From the NCBI GenBank assembly GCA_037133095.1, contig JBAXOT010000033.1, forward strand, positions 1 to 19,876: DNA of 19,876 nucleotides, written 5' to 3'. The DNA is from CAIMZW01 sp037133095. Lineage in GTDB: Bacteria > Actinomycetota > Actinomycetes > Nanopelagicales > Nanopelagicaceae. Numbering within the stretch: the stretch's first letter is position 1; each line of letters starts with the position of its first letter. The notes under the pieces were generated by a model. It searched no databases. It was not told the DNA's origin and saw only the letters and a list, made by a program, of their open reading frames with translations. A program made the position numbers and the translations under genes. Shown here in pieces: positions 1 through 5,726 of this stretch.

Positions 1-329
1 ACAGGCTTTGCAACAACCTTTACTGGTGGCTTGGCAGCAGCATCAAGTTTGCGGGCGCCAGAAATAACTTCCTTCAAAGCCTTTGCAGGAAGGAAACGAA
101 CCTTCTTGCTGGCTTTGATTTGGATGGTTTCGCCAGTGAAAGGGTTACGACCCTTACGAGCGGCGCGATCAACCTTCTTGAACTTACCGAAATCGTTGAT
201 CATGACGTCTTCACCCTTGGAGATGGTGCGAACGATGGAATCAAAAACAATGTCAACTGCACGAGCAGTTTCCTTCTTGTTGTTGTCAAAATGTGGAGCC
301 AATAGCGCGATGAACTGGGCCTTGTTCAT
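1..329 (-). CDS. hup: HU-family nucleoid DNA-binding protein, 3' end outside window
   Basis: HU is a dimeric histone-like protein that bends and compacts DNA in the nucleoid. The 109 visible codons cover the whole HU core: an N-terminal helical part beginning MNKAQFIALL, the beta-arm signature RAARKGRNPFTGE at about residues 56-68, and the end of the core near residues 80-90 (FLPAKALKEV). After the core the frame continues into Ala, Lys, Pro and Val (AAAKPPVKVVAKP) and runs off the window. This matches the lysine-rich tail of actinobacterial HupB, so the protein is probably longer than the 90-residue E. coli type. The ATG at 329-327 follows an AAGGGGA ribosome binding site. The gene lies downstream of leuC-leuD in the same direction, the order known in mycobacteria, separated by 149 bases that hold hairpins. 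The tail length cannot be judged here. Confidence 0.93.
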   Translation of the reverse strand, partial: MNKAQFIALLAPHFDNNKKETARAVDIVFDSIVRTISKGEDVMINDFGKFKKVDRAARKGRNPFTGETIQIKASKKVRFLPAKALKEVISGARKLDAAAKPPVKVVAKP

Positions 330-356
330 TAATTCCCCTTATTTGCGTGTAAATGG

Positions 357-370
357 CAGGCATTCGCCTG
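357..370 (-). other. Small hairpin in the hup 5' leader
   Basis: The arms CAGGC (357-361) and GCCTG (366-370) form a five-base-pair stem with a four-base loop, about 27 bases upstream of the hup start codon. It may be part of the leader RNA. It could equally be chance, because a five-pair stem is not rare. I see no convincing -10/-35 pair for hup in 330-440. Confidence 0.25.
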
Positions 371-444
371 TAGTAAGAAGAAATCTACGCAAGCAAAAGC
401 AGTTCACAGCACATCTAATTCGGTGTGTCGCGTAAATAAACCCT

Positions 445-483
445 AAAAACTAGTGTTTTTCCGCATAAAAAACGCTTTTTATG
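445..483 (-). terminator. Two AT-rich hairpins after leuD, possible terminator
   Basis: Two short inverted repeats lie side by side at the end of leuD. One is CATAAAAA (464-471) with TTTTTATG (476-483), loop ACGC; it overlaps the leuD stop codon. The other is AAAAAC (445-450) with GTTTTT (455-460), loop TAGT. Each provides A and T runs on both strands. The position, directly after leuCD and before hup, suits a weak intrinsic terminator or attenuating structure. The stems contain hardly any G-C pairs, so neither resembles a strong Rho-independent terminator, and leuD-hup read-through stays possible. Confidence 0.35.
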
Positions 484-1078
484 AAAGTGCTGGCAATGTT
501 TTTGGTTTGTGGGAAGGTCTAGAAGATTCAAATTCTGAAACCAGGTCAATGTTTTTTAGGGTTAAGCCAATGTCGTCGAGACCTTCCATCAAGCGCCATC
601 GGGTGTAGTCATCAATCACGAAGGAATGTGAATTTCCGCTAAATTCCACTGTTTTCAAGGTTAAATCAACGGTAACAAGAAGTGTGGGATCTGATTCAAC
701 CGCACTCCATAATTGCTCGATAATCTCTTGATCGAGGACAACCGTGAGCAGCCCAGCTTTCTGAGAATTGCCTCGGAAAATATCGGCAAAGCGGCTGGAA
801 ATAACAACTTTAAAGCCATAATTCTGCAGCGCCCAGACCGCGTGTTCGCGTGAAGAGCCAGTTCCAAAATCTGCGCCAGCAACAAGTACGGTTGCGCCCG
901 AAAATTGGGGTTGATTCAGAACAAAGTCTGGGTCATTTCGCCAGGCACCAAAGAGTCCATCCTCAAAACCGCTCTTTGTTACGCGCTTAAGGTAAACCGC
1001 CGGAATGATTTGGTCGGTGTCAACATTGCTGCGACGAAGTGGCAGAACCGTTCCACTGTGGGTGGTGAATTTATCCAT
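479..1078 (-). CDS. leuD: 3-isopropylmalate dehydratase small subunit LeuD
   Basis: LeuD is the small subunit of cytosolic isopropylmalate isomerase. With LeuC it converts 2-isopropylmalate to 3-isopropylmalate, the second committed step of leucine synthesis. The 199-residue product has the family signatures in order: NVDTDQIIPAVYLKR (19-33, substrate-loop region), DFGTGSSREHA (about 70-80), GNSQKAGLL and, near the C-terminus, LMEGLDDIGLTL. The length is normal for the bacterial family. The frame is open 21 codons further upstream into leuC, but the ATG at 1078 is preceded by AAGGAGA at good distance and gives the usual MxKF-type N-terminus, so that start is chosen. It follows leuC after 10 bases, so the two subunits should be made from one mRNA controlled by the divergent IclR-type regulator. 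Confidence 0.96.
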   Translation of the reverse strand: MDKFTTHSGTVLPLRRSNVDTDQIIPAVYLKRVTKSGFEDGLFGAWRNDPDFVLNQPQFSGATVLVAGADFGTGSSREHAVWALQNYGFKVVISSRFADIFRGNSQKAGLLTVVLDQEIIEQLWSAVESDPTLLVTVDLTLKTVEFSGNSHSFVIDDYTRWRLMEGLDDIGLTLKNIDLVSEFESSRPSHKPKTLPALS

Positions 1079-1088
1079 GATGGTCTCC

Positions 1089-2486
1089 TTACAAATCTGC
1101 TGGTGATGAGAGGGTGCCGCGAATTGCCGTTGCGGCAGCAACCAGTGGGCTCACGAGGTGGGTTCGACCACCTTTGCCCTGACGTCCTTCGAAGTTTCGA
1201 TTACTTGTGGAAGCAGCGCGCTCCCCTGGTGCCAATTGATCAGGGTTCATACCCAGACACATTGAACATCCAGCATTACGCCACTCGGCGCCAGCGTCTA
1301 TAAAAATCTGATCGAGACCTTCAAGTTCTGCCTGGGATCGAACCCGAACCGAGCCAGGAACAACCAACATCCGAACTCCAGATGCCACTTTATGGCCCTT
1401 GAGAATGTCGGCCGCGGCCCGCAAATCTTCAATACGACCGTTAGTGCAGGAGCCAAGGAAAACGGTGTCAACTTTGATGGATTTCAATGGCGTGCCGGCC
1501 TCAAGACCCATGTAGGTCAAAGCGCGTTCTGCCGCTCCCTGGGCCCCCTCATCGGCAAAGTCACTGGGGAATGGCACGTTGGAACTAAGTGGCGCACCTT
1601 GGCCTGGGTTAGTCCCCCAGGTTACGAATGGCGCAAGATCAGCCGCATTAATGGTGATCTCTTTATCGAATACCGCGTCAGCGTCCGTTTCCAAACTCTT
1701 CCAGTATTCAACTGCAGCATCCCAATCAGCACCTTGTGGCGCGTGTGGCTTGCTCTTTACATATTCAAAGGTGGTCTCATCTGGTGCAATCAAACCAGCG
1801 CGAGCACCAGCCTCAATCGACATGTTGCAAACGGTCATTCGACCTTCCATCGACAAAGCTCTAATAGCGCTGCCGCGATATTCAAGAACATAGCCTTGAC
1901 CACCACCAGTGCCTATTTGCGCGATGATTGCCAAAATAATGTCTTTACTTGTTACGCCAGCCGGTAATTCTCCTTCTACGTTGATCGCCATCGTCTTTGG
2001 GCGAATCAAGGGAAGTGTTTGAGTTGCAAGTACATGTTCTACTTCGCTGGTTCCGATACCAAAAGCGAGAGCGCCAAATGCACCATGAGTTGATGTATGT
2101 GAATCACCACAGACAATTGTCATCCCCGGTTGGGTAACACCTAATTGCGGACCAACGACGTGGACGATGCCTTGTTCGGCATCTCCTAAAGAGTGGATAC
2201 GAACACCAAATTCGGCACAGTTATTTCGCAAGGTATCTACCTGCAGTTTCGAAACTGGATCAGCAATCGGAAGATTAATATTTTGAGTAGGAACGTTGTG
2301 ATCTTCAGTCGCCAAAGTCAGATCGGGACGACGTACTTGTCGACCGGCCAAACGCAATCCATCGAATGCCTGCGGACTGGTGACTTCATGAATCAAATGG
2401 AGATCAATGTAAATAAGATCAGGTTCATTCTCTGCACTGCGAACGACATGATCTGCCCAGATCTTCTCAGTTAACGTTTTACCCAT
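1089..2486 (-). CDS. leuC: 3-isopropylmalate dehydratase large subunit LeuC
   Basis: LeuC is the large, iron-sulfur subunit of isopropylmalate isomerase, an aconitase-superfamily enzyme working with LeuD in leucine synthesis. The 465-residue product begins MGKTLTEKIWADHVV and carries CGDSHTSTHGAFGALAFG (126-143). The three [4Fe-4S] ligand cysteines are at 347 (FLGSCTNGR) and at 407 and 410 (GCSMC). The C-terminus NRNFEGRQGKGGRTHLVSP is typical. The open frame extends 49 codons further upstream, through the leuC/ltbR promoter region. The ATG at 2486 is preferred because a GAGGG ribosome binding site precedes it and it gives the standard family N-terminus. Length and all key residues are intact, so the enzyme should be active. 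Regulation is probably at the palindrome 2521-2543. Confidence 0.97.
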   Translation of the reverse strand: MGKTLTEKIWADHVVRSAENEPDLIYIDLHLIHEVTSPQAFDGLRLAGRQVRRPDLTLATEDHNVPTQNINLPIADPVSKLQVDTLRNNCAEFGVRIHSLGDAEQGIVHVVGPQLGVTQPGMTIVCGDSHTSTHGAFGALAFGIGTSEVEHVLATQTLPLIRPKTMAINVEGELPAGVTSKDIILAIIAQIGTGGGQGYVLEYRGSAIRALSMEGRMTVCNMSIEAGARAGLIAPDETTFEYVKSKPHAPQGADWDAAVEYWKSLETDADAVFDKEITINAADLAPFVTWGTNPGQGAPLSSNVPFPSDFADEGAQGAAERALTYMGLEAGTPLKSIKVDTVFLGSCTNGRIEDLRAAADILKGHKVASGVRMLVVPGSVRVRSQAELEGLDQIFIDAGAEWRNAGCSMCLGMNPDQLAPGERAASTSNRNFEGRQGKGGRTHLVSPLVAAATAIRGTLSSPADL

Positions 2487-2520
2487 TTTTCCCTCACTTC
2501 TGCCGACCTTTAGTTTCGCA

Positions 2521-2543
2521 CAAATATTTCTTGCGAATATTTG
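2521..2543. promoter_or_regulatory. Palindromic operator candidate between leuC and ltbR
   Basis: CAAATATT (2521-2528) and AATATTTG (2536-2543) are perfect inverted arms around the seven-base spacer TCTTGCG. The palindrome sits between divergent leuC and the IclR-type regulator. It overlaps the predicted leuC -10 and lies just upstream of, or overlaps the -35 of, the predicted regulator promoter. IclR-family regulators usually bind short palindromes in such divergent regions. Binding by this regulator is inference; I did not match a published LtbR or NdgR consensus. Confidence 0.5.
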
Positions 2544-2551
2544 CGTCTCAA
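2523..2551 (-). promoter_or_regulatory. Predicted leuCD promoter
   Basis: Reading the minus strand, TTGAGA (2551-2546) and AATATT (2528-2523) are spaced by exactly 17 bases and lie about 40 bases upstream of the leuC start. The -35 matches the sigma70-type consensus at four of six positions and the -10 at four of six. The palindrome 2521-2543 covers the -10 and most of the spacer, as expected for a repressed promoter. This is a prediction by eye only. Confidence 0.45.
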
Positions 2552-2561
2552 CAGATAAGAT
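2531..2561 (+). promoter_or_regulatory. Weak predicted ltbR promoter
   Basis: TAAGAT (2556-2561) is a good -10 hexamer (four of six). TTGCGA (2531-2536) could be the -35, though the 19-base spacing is long. Transcription would begin about 2567-2569, leaving a leader under 10 bases before the GTG at 2576. That agrees with the absence of a ribosome binding site there and rules out the TTG at 2531 as a start. Confidence 0.35.
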
Positions 2562-2575
2562 GGCAGTATCAGATT

Positions 2576-3292
2576 GTGGAAAAGAAGAATAGCGGAGTTG
2601 GTGTCTTAGATAAAGCCGCACGGATACTTTCAACTCTTGAATCAGGTCCCCATTCCCTCTCCGAACTGGTCGCGGTCACCGGTATCGCTAGACCCACAGC
2701 GCACCGCCTTGCAGTGGCTTTGGAGTTCCACCGCCTTGTAGGACGCGACTTCTTGGGCAGGTTTGTCTTAGGCGCACGTTCGGCTGAATTAGCCGCGGCG
2801 GCTGGTGAAGATCGTCTCCTGGCCATCGCAGCCCCTGCCCTCGCCGCCCTTCGCGATGCCAGTGGTGAAAGCGCACAGTTGTATCGCCGCCAGGGAGACC
2901 AACGAATCTGCGTTGCAACCGCAGAACGTCTCTCCGGACTTCGCGACTCAGTTCCCGTCGGAACGGTACTTACGATGCAAGCAGGATCTGCCGCACAAGT
3001 CCTGCTCGCATGGGAGGAACCCGATCGACTTCATCGTGGTCTCACCAATGCGAAGTTCACTGCCGCCAGTCTCTCTGCCGTCCGCCGCCGTGGTTGGGCT
3101 CAATCTGTGGGCGAGCGCGAAGCCGGAGTTGCATCTGTTTCAGCACCTGTTAGAGGTCCTAACAACAAAGTTATTGCGGCAGTGAGCATTAGTGGACCAA
3201 TGGAGCGTCTAGGTCGCCAACCAGGGCGAATTCATGCTGCATCAGTTGTTGCTACTGCAGCGAGACTGAGCGAGTATCTAGCAAAGAAATAG
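2576..3292 (+). CDS. ltbR: IclR-family transcriptional regulator of leucine biosynthesis (LtbR/NdgR type)
   Basis: This is an IclR-type repressor with an N-terminal winged helix-turn-helix (about residues 6-60; SGVGVLDKAARIL, then the recognition region TGIARPTAHRLAVALE) and a C-terminal effector domain. GESAQLYRRQGDQRICVA, SGLRDSVPVGTVLTM, AWEEPDRLHRGL and RRRGWAQSVGEREAGVASVSAPV match the actinobacterial NdgR/LtbR subgroup as I know it. In Corynebacterium LtbR controls leuB, leuCD and trp genes, and in Streptomyces NdgR controls amino-acid genes. Divergent placement against leuC is the conserved arrangement. The frame is open back to a TTG at 2531, but that codon lies inside the palindrome. 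The GTG at 2576 gives MEKKNSGVGVLDKAA, the usual N-terminus, and 238 residues. There is no clear ribosome binding site, so the mRNA may be nearly leaderless. It is the only plus-strand gene in the window. Confidence 0.93.
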   Translation: MEKKNSGVGVLDKAARILSTLESGPHSLSELVAVTGIARPTAHRLAVALEFHRLVGRDFLGRFVLGARSAELAAAAGEDRLLAIAAPALAALRDASGESAQLYRRQGDQRICVATAERLSGLRDSVPVGTVLTMQAGSAAQVLLAWEEPDRLHRGLTNAKFTAASLSAVRRRGWAQSVGEREAGVASVSAPVRGPNNKVIAAVSISGPMERLGRQPGRIHAASVVATAARLSEYLAKK

Positions 3293-3316
3293 ATTGAGGC
3301 TTTTTAGATTTCTTTG
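3282..3316. terminator. Inverted repeat across the stop codons of two convergent genes
   Basis: CAAAGAAAT (3282-3290) and ATTTCTTTG (3308-3316) form a perfect nine-base-pair stem with a 17-base loop. The repeat lies exactly over the ends of ltbR (plus) and the methyltransferase gene (minus), which are only 11 bases apart. It could act as a shared bidirectional terminator. The stem is AT-rich and the T run (3301-3305) is in the loop rather than after the stem, so function is uncertain. Confidence 0.4.
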
Positions 3317-4005
3317 AGCGAATACCGTTGTATGAAGTCTTGGTCTATACGGCTCATTGCCTCAGCCGAGAATAAGTACCCCGTTCCTCGCATTGCACCC
3401 GACTCTTTATATGTCGGCTCATCGGGGACAAAGAGTCGAAGGCCAAATCCACGGGGAATTTGAGTTTTTCCCACAACTAGATCACCATAAAAGTCGTATC
3501 CATAAGCCGATCCTTCACCCGTAAAAAAGTCGTCGATGACGGCAACGAAAGGTCCACCCCAAGCAACAAGATGGTTGAGTTCGGAAGCCAACGGCAAGGA
3601 CTCTTCCCAGTGGGCATCAAGATATGCAAAGACGCGATCCTGATGCGGGTCGAGCCCTCGAAGGATTTCCCGCAAGCGCTCTGCTGAATCTCCCAGATGC
3701 GCGATGATGGCGCAATCAGAACCAAGAGCGCGGAATCTATGCGAGGACTGAATAAATAATTCGGGGTTGGCCTCGATGGTGTGGGTAGGCACCTCGGTCA
3801 GCTTAAAGAGAAATTCCGTGGTTATCCCGCGATAAGTACCAGTCTCGATATTGACCGTTGGCGCGAAGTAACCAAGGAGTTCTTTGACGGCCCGGGCTCT
3901 TCGAAGTTGCCCATTGAAAGGCAAATCTGACCACTTTTGCCGTCCAATCCAAGGATGCAAAAAGGTCGAGAGAAGTTCGTCGGATGAGCCGAATAATTCA
4001 GACAT
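3304..4005 (-). CDS. Class I SAM-dependent methyltransferase-like protein, substrate unknown
   Basis: The 233-residue product looks like a soluble Rossmann-fold methyltransferase of the Methyltransf_24-like type. After about 50 N-terminal residues comes NIETGTYRGITTEFL, a glycine-containing motif I for S-adenosylmethionine. An acidic strand end follows (HTIEAN), then YLDAHWEESLPLASEL and FVAVIDDFF, which resemble the motif-IV and metal/substrate region of this group. No membrane segment or signal peptide is visible. The substrate cannot be told from the sequence. The start ATG is only 8 bases beyond the CCA end of tRNA-Glu and has no Shine-Dalgarno sequence (the preceding bases are TCTCTCCC), so the gene is probably read from the gltX-tRNA transcript or is leaderless. 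Unlike its neighbours it has no obvious core function and may be an accessory gene beside a tRNA. Family assignment is fairly sure, function unknown. Confidence 0.75.
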   Translation of the reverse strand: MSELFGSSDELLSTFLHPWIGRQKWSDLPFNGQLRRARAVKELLGYFAPTVNIETGTYRGITTEFLFKLTEVPTHTIEANPELFIQSSHRFRALGSDCAIIAHLGDSAERLREILRGLDPHQDRVFAYLDAHWEESLPLASELNHLVAWGGPFVAVIDDFFTGEGSAYGYDFYGDLVVGKTQIPRGFGLRLFVPDEPTYKESGAMRGTGYLFSAEAMSRIDQDFIQRYSLKEI

Positions 4006-4013
4006 GGGAGAGA

Positions 4014-4089
4014 TGGTAGCCCCGAAGGGATTCGAACCCTCGTAGCTGGCTTGAGAAGCCAGAGTCCTAGGCCGCTAGACGACGGGGCC
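4014..4089 (-). tRNA. tRNA-Glu (anticodon CTC)
   Basis: The transcript folds as a standard 76-base tRNA including an encoded CCA (4016-4014). The acceptor arm is GGCCCCG with CGGGGCT (a G-U first pair), the D stem is GTCT/GGAC, and the anticodon stem CTGGC/GCCAG carries loop TTCTCAA, giving anticodon CTC. The T arm is GAGGG/CCCTT around TTCGAAT. It reads GAG codons. It lies 53 bases after tRNA-Gln and downstream of gltX, the enzyme that charges it. Confidence 0.95.
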
Positions 4090-4142
4090 CTAGTACATTC
4101 AGTAAAACGCTTGCTGGGGTGAAACTGGTAAAACTGCTACCG

Positions 4143-4214
4143 CTGGGGTACCAGGACTCGAACCTAGACAAGCTGAACCAGAATCAGCTGGGCTGCCAAT
4201 TACCCCATACCCCA
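4143..4214 (-). tRNA. tRNA-Gln (anticodon CTG)
   Basis: The acceptor arm is TGGGGTA with TACCCCA and discriminator G. The D stem is GGGT/GCCC, and the anticodon stem GCTGA/TCAGC holds loop TTCTGGT, giving anticodon CTG for CAG codons. The T arm has the usual GGTTCGAGTCC. CCA is not encoded here (CGG follows the discriminator), unlike the neighbouring tRNA-Glu, so it must be added by the CCA enzyme. It begins 48 bases after the gltX stop codon. In most actinobacteria Gln-tRNA is made by mischarging with GluRS followed by GatCAB amidation, which would make this neighbourhood functional. Confidence 0.95.
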
Positions 4215-4262
4215 CCAGAACAAAGTGCGAACTGGAAGAGCAAAGGATACCTTGAAAAAAGG

Positions 4263-5726
4263 TTAGCTTTGAACGGCGGCTGCCAGTCTGGCGAGTGATT
4301 TCTCTCGTCCGAGGAGCTCCATCGACTCAAAAAGCGGTGGTGAAATGTGGCTTCCGGTGACCGCTACCCGGACGCCTCCGAAGGCAATTCGCGGTTTCAG
4401 ACTCAGACCTTCGATAAGGGCGGAGCGGAGGGCGGCCTCAATCGCATCATGGCTCCACTCCCCTAAATCCGCCAGGGCGGCATGAGCACTTCTGAGGACT
4501 GATTGAGACTGGTCATCAGAAATCTTAGGTAGTTCTTCAGCATCGATTGCAAAGTCGGAGACAAAAAGGAATTTTAACATTGCTGGAACTTCGGCCAGAT
4601 TGGCGATGCGCTCCTGGATGATCGGCAGGGCCAACTTAACTAGCGCAATTTCAGCGTCGCTACCGACGATAATTCCGGCGCGAGTCAAGAACGGCAAAGT
4701 ACGGGCTAGGAAATCTTCGGGGTCTAAGGCGCGAATTTTGTCGCCGTTGATCGCTTCGAGTTTCTTCATATCAAAGCGCGCAGGGCTGCTGTGGACTCTT
4801 TCAACCGTGAATAACTCTGCGATCTCTTCTCGAGAAACATCTTCGCGATCATCACCTGGTGACCAACCGAGAAGGGCGAGATAGTTACAAATCGCCTCCG
4901 GCAAATAACCAGCATCTCGATACCAAGCAATAGAGACTTCGCCATTTCGTTTGGAGAGTTTCGCATTGTCTTGACCCATGACGAAAGGCAAGTGAGCGAA
5001 CGCCGGATAATCCTCACTCGCAATTCCCATGGCCTGATAGACCCGAATTTGGCGCGGCGTGGATGAGAGAAGATCTTCACCTCGAAGTACGTGAGTCACC
5101 TTCATGAGAATGTCGTCAACGGCTACGGCCAAGGTATACAAAGGCGAACCGTCGCCGCGGACCAAAACAAAGTCCGGAACAAAATTGTGATCAAAGGTAA
5201 CTTCGCCACGAATTAAATCGGTAAAAGTGGTTTCACCATCAGGCATGCGCATTCGGATAACAGGCTTGCGATCTTGCGCGAGGAACTCGGAAAGTTCCGA
5301 CTCAGAAAGGTTGCGGCATTTTCCGTCATAGCCAGGTGCCACGTTTGCGGCGCGCTGGGCTTCACGACGCGCCTCAAGTTCTTCCGCACTGCAATAGCAG
5401 TAGTAGGCATCACCTTGGTCGAGAAAAGTCTGTGCCCACTTTGCGTAGATATCCATTCGCTGGCTCTGCAAGTAAGGTCCGTAAGGTCCGCCGACTTCGG
5501 GACCCTCATCCCAAGTAAGACCCAACCATCGCAAAGTATCTACGGCCGCAGCAATGTATTCGTCAGTGACTCGCTCACGATCGGTGTCTTCGATGCGGAA
5601 GATAAAAGTTCCACCGGTGTGGCGGGCATAAGCCCAATCAAAGAGCGCGGTTCGGATATTTCCGACGTGGAGATCTCCGGTTGGTGATGGTGCAAAGCGA
5701 ACACGGACTGGGCGATTATTTGGCAC
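4263..5726 (-). CDS. gltX: Glutamyl-tRNA synthetase
   Basis: This is a class Ic aminoacyl-tRNA synthetase that joins glutamate to tRNA-Glu, and probably also to tRNA-Gln if the organism uses the GatCAB route. The 487-residue product has RFAPSPTGDLHVGN (10-23, the HIGH-type motif), FRIEDTDRERV (43-53), a C-x-C pair at 110/112, and KLSKR (256-260, the KMSKS loop). A helical anticodon-binding part follows to the C-terminus. Length and motifs are complete. The start is GTG at 5726, preceded by AAGGTG seven bases upstream, and the reading frame overlaps the end of the FAH-family gene by 11 bases, indicating translational coupling. The tRNA genes for Gln and Glu follow on the same strand, the arrangement I recall from mycobacteria. 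Whether it is discriminating cannot be read from motifs alone. Confidence 0.97.
   Translation of the reverse strand: MPNNRPVRVRFAPSPTGDLHVGNIRTALFDWAYARHTGGTFIFRIEDTDRERVTDEYIAAAVDTLRWLGLTWDEGPEVGGPYGPYLQSQRMDIYAKWAQTFLDQGDAYYCYCSAEELEARREAQRAANVAPGYDGKCRNLSESELSEFLAQDRKPVIRMRMPDGETTFTDLIRGEVTFDHNFVPDFVLVRGDGSPLYTLAVAVDDILMKVTHVLRGEDLLSSTPRQIRVYQAMGIASEDYPAFAHLPFVMGQDNAKLSKRNGEVSIAWYRDAGYLPEAICNYLALLGWSPGDDREDVSREEIAELFTVERVHSSPARFDMKKLEAINGDKIRALDPEDFLARTLPFLTRAGIIVGSDAEIALVKLALPIIQERIANLAEVPAMLKFLFVSDFAIDAEELPKISDDQSQSVLRSAHAALADLGEWSHDAIEAALRSALIEGLSLKPRIAFGGVRVAVTGSHISPPLFESMELLGREKSLARLAAAVQS

Noticed and set aside
31..435. 134-codon plus-strand open frame at the left edge
   Set aside because: It is opposite to hup, which has the complete HU signature and a strong AAGGGGA start site.
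1392..1967. 191-codon plus-strand open frame
   Set aside because: It lies fully antisense to the conserved leuC gene, has no ribosome binding site or family resemblance, and follows from leuC codon use.
2560..2592. Ten-codon open frame (ATG GCA GTA ...) before ltbR, as a leader peptide
   Set aside because: It overlaps the GTG start out of frame, has no ribosome binding site and contains no leucine codons, so an attenuation role is not supported.
4014..4089. tRNA-Glu 3' end as an integrated-element attachment site
   Set aside because: I saw no second copy of the tRNA 3' end in the window and no integrase gene, so an element cannot be claimed.
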